DNA of 64,000 bases, from the NCBI GenBank assembly GCA_003427395.1, contig BFEA01000091.1, positions 2,864,620 to 2,928,619 of the forward strand, read 5' to 3'. Shown in pieces: positions 1-8,936 of this stretch. Numbering within the stretch: position 1 is the first letter of the stretch; every line of letters begins with the position of its first letter. The notes beneath the pieces were generated by a model. The model did not search any database. It was given only the letters and a program-made list of their open reading frames with translations, and was not told the origin of the DNA. Position numbers and translations under genes: made by a program. This DNA is from Chara braunii. Lineage: Eukaryota > Streptophyta > Charophyceae > Charales > Characeae.

Positions 1-777
1 CACACACACACACACACACACACACACAGCTGGAGCCTGGAAACAAAATGTTGTTTTTTTTCAGTCATAATGGAAGTCAGATAAATCCAGAAAAGTTGTA
101 GTGTGAAAGTGTCCTTAGTTGACCAGTTGAATTGTTGAATTTGTTGTTTGGTTGGCTCTCTGCTATCGCGTTTCCATCCTATCATAGTCTGGACGAGTCG
201 AGCCTCGGTGTTTTGCTTTTCCTTGAGCTTGCTGAGTCGATGCTGACCCTTTCGTTTATAGGTTTGATGATTAGCTGAAGAGCGAGCTGGCACTCCCTGG
301 ATGCGTTGAATGTTATGTCCTGGCCTTTCTGCAATTGCACTCAACCTACCAGCATGCACCATTAATTGTCAAAACATGTGCCACAACCAATACTGCAAAA
401 GCAGCATGTTAGCATCAATCATCTCCTTCAGCATCGATCCTGCCTTCCTAATGTGAAGGCAACCTTGGGCGGTGCCAAGAACAGCTGGAAATTGGAAGTG
501 ATAACCTTACAAATAATATATGACCATTTGAACGAATTATATACTCAATGAAATTACAAGCTCTTCGTAAATAAAGAAGTGGTTTTTTTTTTTTTTGCCT
601 TGTTTCTCGAGTATAATTTCATTTCGCGTTCTTTTGAATGAGTCAATAGACTCGTGCGCATCTGATGTGTACTGCTATGTCTAATTAGACAGCCTCTGGG
701 CTGTGTTTACCATCCTGCCATGTTTATCTAAACAGCCATTGTCAATCCTCTTCTTTTCTGTCATCACGTACTTGCAG
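1..777. other. Left edge, probably intron of the SPT6-like gene
   Basis: The window opens with a (CA)n tract (1-28). No stretch in 1-777 translates to the S1 or YqgF regions expected upstream of the SPT6 SH2 domains, so this is most likely intron. It ends in the acceptor CTTGCAG at 771-777. Confidence 0.5.
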
Positions 778-987
778 TTGCTGATGGAGAAGGAGGTCGG
801 TGAAGTGGTCATCCGGCCAAGTAGCAAAGGACCCACTCATCTGTCCATCACTCTCAAGTTCTTTGAGGGAGTGTACACGCACATCGACATCAAGGAAACC
901 GGGAAAGACGCCAAAGACCCGATCGGCTTATTGGGAATAGGGAAGCTGCTCACCATCGGCACCAATACCTTCGAAGATCTGGATGAG
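778..987 (+). CDS. SPT6L: SPT6-like transcription elongation factor, internal exon (first SH2 fold)
   Basis: This exon encodes part of the first SH2 fold of the tandem SH2 module near the end of SPT6. That module binds the phosphorylated Rpb1 linker and couples the histone chaperone to elongating RNA polymerase II. The signature IRPSSKGPTHLSITLKF carries the SH2 pocket arginine and is followed by GVYTHIDI, LLGIGK and the ending TFEDLDE. The exon is bounded by acceptor CTTGCAG and donor GAG|GTGGGC at 987/988, in phase 0. Joined to the next exon it reads FEDLDE-VVARYVDP, the expected SPT6 continuation, which supports both boundaries. Upstream exons lie left of the window. The family assignment rests on recognised motifs, not on a search. 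Confidence 0.9.
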
Positions 988-1332
988 GTGGGCAATCAAA
1001 GACAAAGCAGTTGAAAATTCTCTTCTGTCTATGACTCACCCAAGCTAGTGTATCCACCTGATTGCCTACACGGTCATAAAGAGTTGTATGCTGAAATGCA
1101 CATCTATTAGCTTAATTGAATTTTAATTCACCGATATATAATGTACCTTCTAGGAGACAACATCCACATATGCTCACTCACACTTGCAAATTCGACATGG
1201 CACGTCAGCCACAATTTTCTCACTTAAGTTAACGATGGAACTTCAGTAAAACTTCCAAATCCACAAAGCCTTGTCATTCGCTGGTACAAAAGTGCAAATC
1301 AGAGTTCAACCCAGGTCTTCACATGGTACACA

Positions 1333-1468
1333 CTCTGCCAATAGCAAGTGTCTCCTATGGACCTACGCTCCCAAGGACCCGGTCAGCCACCGCACGTCAG
1401 CGCGCTGATGTGGCATCATCAACGCTGCCCTCCTCTCAGGCTCTCACTCACAGCATAGCGCGTGTGAA

Positions 1469-1537
<69 letters not shown>

Positions 1538-1673
1538 CTGCCAATAGCAAGTGTGTCTCCTATGGACCTACGCTCCCAAGGACCCGGTCAGCCACCGCAC
1601 GTCAGCGCGCTGACGTGGCATCATCAACACTGCCCTCCTCTCAGGCTCTCACTCACAGCATAGCGCGTGTGAA

Positions 1674-1708
<35 letters not shown>
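1333..1708. repeat. Tandem duplication of a ~205-bp unit ending in (CA)n
   Basis: A block beginning CTGCCAATAGCAAGTGT at about 1335 recurs almost unchanged from about 1539. Each copy ends in a CA microsatellite, at about 1470-1534 and 1677-1708. The copies differ by only a few bases, so the duplication is recent. Confidence 0.85.
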
Positions 1709-1710
<2 letters not shown>

Positions 1711-2287
1711 CAGACATGATGCTATGGCCTACACACAGCACACAGCAGCTATGGCTGCCGCTTCTCCTTCATTTGTTAGGTCAAATAGCACTGTTCCTCT
1801 CGTCCACGAATTTCCTCCAGCTTCAACACACTGGAATGACGATCCGGCTTCCAGCAGAAGACATTTGTTGCTTGGCCTTGGGTACTGGTACCGTTCTGGC
1901 CTGGCCTGGGTTGTGGCAGGCAACCTGCTGGACGCCCTACCTCTATTGACAGCCAACGAACGGTACTAAGGACTTTGCTACGAGTTTGTGCAGGTGCAGG
2001 TCATGGGATCAAGACTCTTCAAACACAAAATGGCTAATCTCTATAGAACACCCCCAAGTAAAGTTCCAGGTTCAAATCTCTGCATGCTCAGTCAACTGGA
2101 AACTTATAGGCACACGAGGGTCTGGGATCGAACCCGAGCAGGCAATGAATGCGGATCCTTTCAGTTCCTCTCAGCTGGCTGAATGAAAACAAAAAATATC
2201 AGATGGTAAGACTCTTCCAAATATGATAGATATGAATGTGGGTGGAAAGGGTTATTGTAGTGTGTTCAAACACACAGTACACATACG

Positions 2288-3201
2288 CCAGCCTACTCTA
2301 CCCATCCTACCTAGCCTATCTACAGTCATGCAACAGGCTCACTTCGACTTCGAAGACCAATGTACATGACGTCAACACCAATGCCGACCTCCCACATACA
2401 CCAGGTACGTACTCTCGACTCGCCTCATCACCCCTTGTCCACCCACATGTGCGCCTCCTTCCTGAAGACCACCGTCACCTCCAGCTGCCCGCGCCCCTGC
2501 AGCCCGGCTATGGCTGCTTGGCGCCCCGCTGCCCTGCAGCGCCCCACACCTCTCAGCGCCCGCGCGTGCCCCCAGCCAGTGCCAGTGCAATGCAGACACT
2601 TGCGCTGAATCGCAGCAGCGTGTCCGCATTGCCTGCCTAGACCAGCCTCCTGAACACTGGCCGGCCTCCTCCCTATATGGGAGTCACTGCTGCTGCTGGA
2701 CTGTCTGGGCCTGCCCGTGGAAGTTTCCAGTAGCTTCTGGTTAGGCCCCAGTGTCTGCGCCCAGGCCCATGTCTACAGTTGAGGGCCTGGGCCCTTTGCA
2801 GTTGGGCACACCCAGGATTATCCAGGCTCCGAATGTTTGCTGTGTTTGCATTGGCCCGCGGGGTAGGTGTGACGACAATGCTGCATTCTCATTGGCCCGT
2901 GGCCACTTCGTGGTGTGTCGGCCTCACACTGCATGTGCCCAGGGCGCAACCACCTGCGCCCTGGGCTCAACTGCCTGACGCAGCTGCTTCTTCTGGAAGA
3001 GCCAAGGGTGAGGCCCAGCTTGCACTTCAACAAACTGGCGTGCAACAACTGTCTGAGACCCACATTGGAAAATCCTGAGATAAGGGCCTCTCGTGGATAT
3101 TCAGGCCCGCCTTCACTTAGGGCGGGCACGACGCTTGCTGGGGGGCCACAGTCAGAACATATGCACGTTGTCTAGGGCCCCATGAGGACACATTCCTCAC
3201 A
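2288..3201 (-). repeat. Chromovirus LTR (3' LTR in element orientation)
   Basis: This is a direct repeat of 5258-6169. On the minus strand it starts TGTGAGGAATGTG at 3201, with the usual TG start. The other end, near 2288, is only the limit of similarity between the two copies. Confidence 0.82.
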
Positions 3202-3214
3202 TTCCATTCCCCTT
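3202..3214 (-). promoter_or_regulatory. Polypurine tract of the chromovirus
   Basis: On the minus strand AAGGGGAATGGAA directly precedes the TGTGAGG start of the 3' LTR. This is where the plus-strand primer of an LTR retrotransposon is expected. Confidence 0.6.
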
Positions 3215-3241
3215 AGCTTCGGAATTCCGCTGAGATGCTTC

Positions 3242-3703
3242 TTAAGCAGGAGCCTTCCCCTTCAACCTTCTTTCATAGTCTGCCACAATCTGAGGTGTTG
3301 TTTCAATCAGCTCCTCTCTGGTGAACCATCTGTCTTCTTTTGGATCGGTGTGATGCCTGAATCTGACCCTGTATTCCCTCTTGGGTTTCGGCGGTCTTCC
3401 TCTACCCACAGGTTTAGGGACAGGCATGTCTCTGTGTTCTAAAATGTCGTCGACGTCCATGTGGCCATCCATGGTTGGGGGCAGCATTGATCTCCTTGAT
3501 GGGAACTGCTGTGTCTCAGCGAAAGGTGTAAGCTTTGAGGCGTGAAACACAGGGTAAGTGCGCCAGCGACCAGGGATTTGAATCACATACGAGGGACCAT
3601 CCATCTCACTACCCACGATATCTAAGATTTCCCAAGGACCGAAGTATTGAGGCATTAGTTTCCTAGAGATGTCGAATTTCTGTTCTAGCTCACTAGACTT
3701 CAC
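3242..3703 (-). pseudogene. Integrase C-terminal GPY/F module plus chromodomain-like tail
   Basis: An open stretch of 153 residues starts KSSELEQKFDISRKL and continues MPQYFGPWEIL, the GPY/F motif that follows the integrase core of Ty3 elements. After HASKLTPF comes a tail containing VDDILEHR, RVRFRHH and DRWFTREEL, the pattern of a chromovirus chromodomain that in intact elements directs insertion. It is separated by broken frame from the integrase core at 3893-4381 and belongs to the same decayed polyprotein. Confidence 0.8.
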
Positions 3704-3892
3704 CCAGACACGTTCCCCTACCTGAAATGTGGACTGTCGTCGATGTTTGTTCTCAGTAGCAATAATTGCTTATCAACATTTCTTGATGTGTCCGACTGCT
3801 TGCTGCAGCAACTTCTCATACTGGACACCAAATTCTATGGCTCCGGGAGCAGATCGGCTTTCAGGCAGGAGGAAGTCTAGAGCAGATCTAGG

Positions 3893-4381
3893 CTACCACC
3901 CCAGGTGCAGCTGATTTGGACTGACGTCGGTGGTGCTGTGCACAACATTGTTGTACAGGCTGGCAATGAGAGGTAATTTATCATCCCAGTCATCTTGGTT
4001 GGGTTTAATGTAATGCCTCAGCAGATGCTGCACTACTCGGTCCATCTGTTCAGCCTGCCCGTTGGCTTCGGGATGATTCCCATAAGTCATTTGGAGTTGG
4101 CTGCCCATCTGTTCTGCAGCCTTCTTCCACATTTCACTTGTGAAACAGACATCTCTGTCACTAACGATAGTCTTTGACAGTCCAAAGTCACGTACCCAGT
4201 TATCCATGAATAACTTGATGACGTGTTCAGTCCTTGCAGTCTCCAGCATGGCAATCAGTCTAGAGTACTTAGTAAGCCTATCAACTCTGACGAAGATATG
4301 CCTCTTGCCACTCTTGCTGGTCACGAGGGTATCCATGAAGTCCATGGAGACGCTCTGTCCCGGATCAGCAGGAATGGGCAA
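3893..4381 (-). pseudogene. Integrase catalytic core fragment
   Basis: The 162-residue frame contains the DDE-type core of a Ty3 integrase. Visible are SMDFMDTL (first Asp), VSDRDVCFTSEMW (second Asp) and HPEANGQAEQMDRVVQ, which carries the final Glu and corresponds to the usual PQTDGQ-E motif. It continues to NNVVHSTTDVSPNQLHLGW. It is disconnected by frame breaks from the RNase H upstream and the GPY/F module downstream, so it is a remnant. Confidence 0.88.
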
Positions 4382-4718
4382 GGGCTTGAGCTCGCGGTTT
4401 ATCCTGCTGACAGACTTGACAGGTCTATACGTACTGATTGGCTTCGTCTAGCATACCAGGCCACCAGAATCGTTGTACCAGATTTGCACTCGTCTTCTTA
4501 TAGCCAAAATGTCCCATTGCGTCATGACGCTCTCCTAAAACAAACTACGCAAAATCTCACTAGATGGAACAACTAATCTCTTGAATCCTGTCTTTCAAGA
4601 AAGAGCAACCCATCCACCATCACAAACTCATCGGATGTGGCCTTGTCGTGGGCCTAAAGTTTGCATATGATGTCCATCGTGACAGGGTATTCCTTGTAAG
4701 CTTCCACCATTGACCGAG

Positions 4719-5102
4719 TTACATCGCATATAAGTCAAACTCAGTAATTAGCGCACCTAGGTAGTATGCCCTACGTGACAGCGCATCAGCAACCTCGTTA
4801 TACTCTCCCTTTACATAATCAAGCTTGAAGTCATACTTGTTTGTGACCTCAATCCAGCGTTTGAGTGCATCAGAGAGGACAGGTTGTGTCTTGATCCACT
4901 TGAGTGTTTGATGGTCATTTCTCAAGTAGAAGAACCTTCCCAACAGATAGTGTCTCCAGTGGACGAGGGTTTTGTAAAGGGCGTAGAGTTCCCTGTCGTA
5001 GGTGGACTTTGCCAACTTCTTTGATGGCATTTTCTTACTCATGTGCTCGAAGGAATATGAGCAAGAGCGATATACAGATAACCAAATTGCAAAATCACGC
5101 AA
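4719..5102 (-). pseudogene. Ty3-type RNase H fragment
   Basis: The frame holds STYDRELYALYK, HWRHYLLGRFF, RNDHQTLKWI, RWIEVTNKYDFKLDYVKG and NEVADALSRRA, the order and key acidic residues of the RNase H domain that follows the reverse transcriptase in Ty3/gypsy elements. The reverse transcriptase that should precede it is absent. The break lies near 5043-5102, so a large deletion joins this domain almost to the 5' LTR. Confidence 0.88.
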
Positions 5103-5228
5103 AAGTCCAGGTAGTCATGTATGCAAGCAGAGAGCTCAAATGCACCATGATTCCATCCAAATAAGAGCGATACAGTGAACTCGTGAGCCAATGTCCAAGC
5201 CCTCAGGCCACACGAACACAGTATTCAA

Positions 5229-5252
5229 TGTCGCTCCTACTATCTGGCGCCC
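5229..5252 (-). promoter_or_regulatory. Candidate primer-binding site of the chromovirus
   Basis: On the minus strand GGCGCCAGATAGTAGGAGCG directly follows the 5' LTR. The GGCGCC start fits a tRNA 3' end, but the priming tRNA was not identified and the LTR boundary is uncertain by several bases. Confidence 0.35.
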
Positions 5253-5257
5253 AGCGC

Positions 5258-6169
5258 CCAGCCTACTCTACTCATCCTACCTAGCCTATCTACATTCATG
5301 CAACAGGCTCACTTCGACTTCGAAGACCAATGTACATGACGTTAACACCAATGTCGACCCCCACATACACCAGGTACGTACTCTCGACTCCCCTCATCAC
5401 CCCTTGTCCACCCACATCTGCGCATTCTTCCTAAAGACCATTGTCGCCTCCAGCTGCCCGCGCCCCTGCAGCCCGGCTATGGCCGCTTGGCGCCCTGCTG
5501 CCCTGCAGCTCCCCACACCTCTCAGCGCCCACGCAAGCCCCAGCCAGCACTAGCGCAACGCAGACACTTGCGCTGAATCGCAGCAGTGTGTCCGCATTGC
5601 CTGCCTAGGCCAGCATCCCGAACACTGGCCAGCCTCCTCCCTATATGGGAGTCACTGCTGCTGCTGCACTGTCTGCGCCTGCCCGTGGAAGTTTCCAGTA
5701 GCTTCTGGTCGGGCCCCAGTGTCTGCGCCCAGGCCCATGTCTACTTTTGAGGGCCTGGGCCCTTTGCAGTTGGGCACACCCAGGATTATCCAGGCCCCAA
5801 ATGTTTGCTGTGTTTGCATTGGGCCCCCGGGTAGGTGTGACGACAATGCTGCATTCTCATTGGCCCGTGGCCACTTCGTGGTGTGTCGGCCTCACACTGC
5901 ATGTGCCCAGGGCGCAACCACCTGCGTCCTGGGCTCAACTGCCTGACACAGCTGCTTATTCTGGAAGAGCCCAGGGTGAGGCCCAGGTTGCACTTCAACA
6001 AACTCGCGTGCAGCAACTGGCTGAGACCCACATTGGAAAATCCTGAGATAAGGGCCTCTCGTGGATATTCAGGCCCGCCTTCACTTAGGGTGGGCACGAG
6101 GCTTGCTGGGGGGGCACAGTCAGAACATATGCATGTTGTCTAGGGGCCCATGAGGACACATTCCTCACA
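5258..6169 (-). repeat. Chromovirus LTR (5' LTR in element orientation)
   Basis: This copy matches 2288-3201 along its whole length with scattered substitutions and a few one-base indels. On the minus strand it starts TGTGAGGAATGTG at 6169. On the plus strand it ends in CTCACA. Confidence 0.82.
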
Positions 6170-6615
6170 CAATATGTATTATGTATATATATAGTCAAAC
6201 AGAGCTGCCCGGTAAACCGTAGGCAGAGAGGGAGAAGAGGACAACAAACGAGGGGCTGTGACAAACTGTTTCGTTGGAGTTTCACCAACTCATCAGGAGG
6301 CTGAACCCTGTATGTATATATAAATATTTAAATGCAAGCGTGCCGCTCCGGCGGGACATGGGTGTATGGGCACTTGACGTGGCCAACATTGCATCCATTA
6401 TTTATTGCCTATCTATACCTTCCTTGTTTTATGGATGGTTTGTTGATGATTTGTGGATGGAATGAAGAGAGAGTTTGGGGTTCTTTGACAGCACACACAC
6501 AGGAGCTGATGATATATGTTTTTTTGAAAAAAGGGCAACTGGCTTGAGATATCATCATCGAACTGACCCGCCCTACGTAATTCAGAATTGTTGTATTTTA
6601 CTCATCTGCTCTCAC

Positions 6616-6675
6616 TGGATTTCGAACTCAGGGACATGTTTCAACAGTTCAGGGGTAGACCAACTGAGCTCGGCC
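6616..6675 (-). mobile_element. tRNA-like SINE head relic
   Basis: On the minus strand GGCCGAGCTCAGTTGG (box A-like) is followed about 35 bases later by GAGTTCGAAATCC (box B-like). This resembles the heads of the SINEs at 14.0-14.4, 27.4 and 36.3 kb. No body or tail is recognisable. Confidence 0.45.
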
Positions 6676-6983
6676 AGTGGGTGCTATTCATAAGCTTGAG
6701 ACTCTTGAGACTCTTGAGAATTTAAATTCAAAAAATCCGGAATTCAAATCGTTAGACCTGACGATGTCCTGTGCTATTCATACTGTTGGAGCTAGTCCAT
6801 TAGGGGAAAAAACCGACATATATGGGAAAAGTCGCAGCTTGGCCTCTCTTGTACACACAGTGAATGACACAGGAAAATGCATCACTTTAAGTACCAGTTT
6901 GATGCCAAAGGCAGAAATTAGTTCTTCTTTTTTCCTTTTTTTAGAGGGGGAGGTATGAGCAGCCACCTCTGGTAACTGAACCT

Positions 6984-7040
6984 GGTTGCTCCATCTATCG
7001 GTGGGGAGCTGCACCTGCTGGAAAACGGGTCCAGCGTCCC
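6984..7040 (+). repeat. Interspersed repeat, copy 1
   Basis: GTTGCTCCATCTAT, then GGTGGGGAGCTGCACCTG, then GGTCCAGCGTCCC. The same order recurs at 8597-8650. The GGTGGG-GCAGCTCC core also resembles the 3' part of the SINE at 27.4-27.8 kb. Confidence 0.6.
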
Positions 7041-7938
7041 CTTGAGTACAACAGAATCATTCATGAAACAGACATGAGAATATCCCGCCAGCATTGATTA
7101 CCCCAGGTTACCCAGGAGGGTTGACTGAGCGGTATGAAAAGCTATGGAAGGTGAAAGAAGCGCCTCTTCACCCCTCGAACAGGGCGCCTTTTCTAGCCTG
7201 GCATATCTAGCATCTTCCATCACCATGTATAGTTCAAGTTACCCTTTTAAAAAATTCTCCAAATCCAACCCTAAAGCTGTCATCACTGAAAGGAATGTCA
7301 GAACCCCTAAGCAGAAGAAGAGAGTGGTCTATCGGAGGTCCTGTGCACTGAATAAGCTCAGGTTGGTAGATACTAGATAGGCAAAATAAAAACAAAGGAC
7401 GTGATGTCTGTCATACCCTCAGTTTCGTTCCCAACAAATGTAAAGTCTATTTCCACTCCTGAGCTTGGCTGCCCGCCGGCCTGCTCGGCTGGCTAAACTG
7501 TGCCCTGTGTCATCCAGGCCTGCCACCCAGTTGGCCTCCCAGGCAACGTAGTGCGAAATTTTGCAGGGCCATTTGACAACCGAAAATGCACATGAAGCCT
7601 CAATCAAGGATCCTACTACGTCACAGCATCGGCGGAACGGAAGATGTCGGGTTCGACCAGTCCCCTCCTTTTCTTTTCTGTAATGCAATGTGGGCTGTCA
7701 GTCTTTCACGGTCAATGAGCCATTTGTTTCCCATCGCATGCCAACCAGGGGCCGCTTGATTTCGAATAATATGCCGCAGTTTGAAACCATGGATAAGGGG
7801 ACTTCAATGCTGTTGCCATCCTCCGCCGCCATCATCGCGGTCATTCATCATCATTGCATTGTGTGCCAATGCCCCTCTTTCTCCTGTGCCATAACCATCA
7901 ACACGGAGGAAGTAAGTGCTCTTCATCCCCTGCATCGG

Positions 7939-7985
7939 CTTCTTCTTCTTCTTCTTCTTCTTCTTCTTCTTCTTCTTCTTCTTCT
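7939..7985. repeat. (TTC)n microsatellite
   Basis: About 15 uninterrupted TTC units, followed by impure TTC-rich sequence to about 8085. Long open frames here come from the repeat and are not genes. Confidence 0.9.
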
Positions 7986-8596
7986 GCTTGTACTTGTACT
8001 TTCTTTCCTTCTTATTCTTCTTCTTCTCATTTCTCTCTTTGTTCTTCCTCCGTTCATCTTCATCTTCTTCTTCTTCTTCTTGTCGGCATCTGAATAGTTT
8101 TACTATAAATTTAACTGATCACTGCGTCGATACTGTAAGTAAGCAGTTACAAATAATTCTGCTAATGTAATAGGAATTAATCCAAGTACCATACCAGATA
8201 GAAGAGGTTCAACCACAGTTGTTTTTTTATTGGAGGTAAAAAAAGTTAATTGATACAAATCCTAACTGTGTAGATGAACAAGTGCATGGCATGCATCTGG
8301 AAGGTCAGATGGCCATGTGCATTCTTGTCTGACCAGGCCAATTTTGTGCTCTCAAACTTAACCATTTTTTTAACATAGGGGGACTATTTGTCTCCTTCAG
8401 CCTTTTTTGGTTTCCTTTGGATAAGTTTTTCGATTCATGCTCGTCATCCTTGCTCAAGGGCCTACGCTAATCTTCTCTGTATTGTTACAATTTTAATGGA
8501 TGTCCCAAAGAACGCTGTCCTTCACCCTTTTTACTAGTTGGCTTCTGCTAGGAGGGGTGATAGGAGCAGCTCCCCCTAGAAGGTCTTTTTTCTGTT

Positions 8597-8650
8597 TGCT
8601 CCATTCTATTGGTGGGGAGCTGCACCTGCTGGAAACCCGGTCCAGCGTCC
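8597..8650 (+). repeat. Interspersed repeat, copy 2
   Basis: Copy of the repeat at 6984-7040, differing by a few bases. Confidence 0.6.
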
Positions 8651-8874
8651 CATCACTGTGTCCTTCACCCTAAACTTTGTTATGAACTATTCTTGCACGC
8701 AACTTTCACTGGTCACTAAGGGCATACGCTTGCACTTCTGCCCTGAAGGATGACTGAGAGGTGGATCATTCCCAGCTGAACAGGGAGTTGATAATCACTA
8801 GTTGTTATGGAACTATGTCTCTGCTCCACTGCTTATGTCTTATTGTGCACGGCATCATGTGTTACACTGCCTTT

Positions 8875-8928
8875 GGATGTGGCTGTGGGTGTGGCTGTGG
8901 GTGTGGCTGTGGGTGTGGCTGTGGGTGT
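8875..8928 (+). repeat. 12-bp minisatellite just upstream of the SPT6L splice acceptor
   Basis: About four units of GTGGCTGTGGGT end eight bases before the GGGCAG acceptor. The tract is G/T-rich, not pyrimidine-rich. Confidence 0.85.
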
Positions 8929-8936
8929 ACGGGCAG

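Larger units (their letters stand above)
2288..6169 (-). mobile_element. Internally deleted Ty3/gypsy chromovirus, antisense in the SPT6L intron
   Basis: Two direct repeats of about 0.91 kb flank an internal region of about 2.06 kb. Read on the minus strand the internal order is RNase H, integrase, GPY/F module and chromodomain-like tail, which is the Ty3/gypsy order. Gag, protease and most of the reverse transcriptase are missing. The coding remnants are broken between frames. A purine-rich tract abuts the downstream LTR as expected. The element cannot be autonomous. The strong similarity of the two LTRs points to fairly recent insertion. No clear target-site duplication was found, partly because the LTR ends at 2288 and 5258 are uncertain. 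Confidence 0.85.
988..8936 (+). other. 7.9-kb intron of the SPT6-like gene
   Basis: The intron runs from donor GTGGGC at 988 to acceptor GGGCAG at 8931-8936, and both flanks keep phase 0. It carries a duplicated CA-repeat block, an antisense chromovirus, a tRNA-like SINE relic, a TTC tract and a 12-bp minisatellite directly before the acceptor. No other protein gene was recognised inside it. Confidence 0.8.

Noticed and set aside
2236-3175. Overlapping open frames inside the LTRs
   Set aside because: The same frames recur in both LTRs because the DNA is duplicated. No protein family is recognisable.
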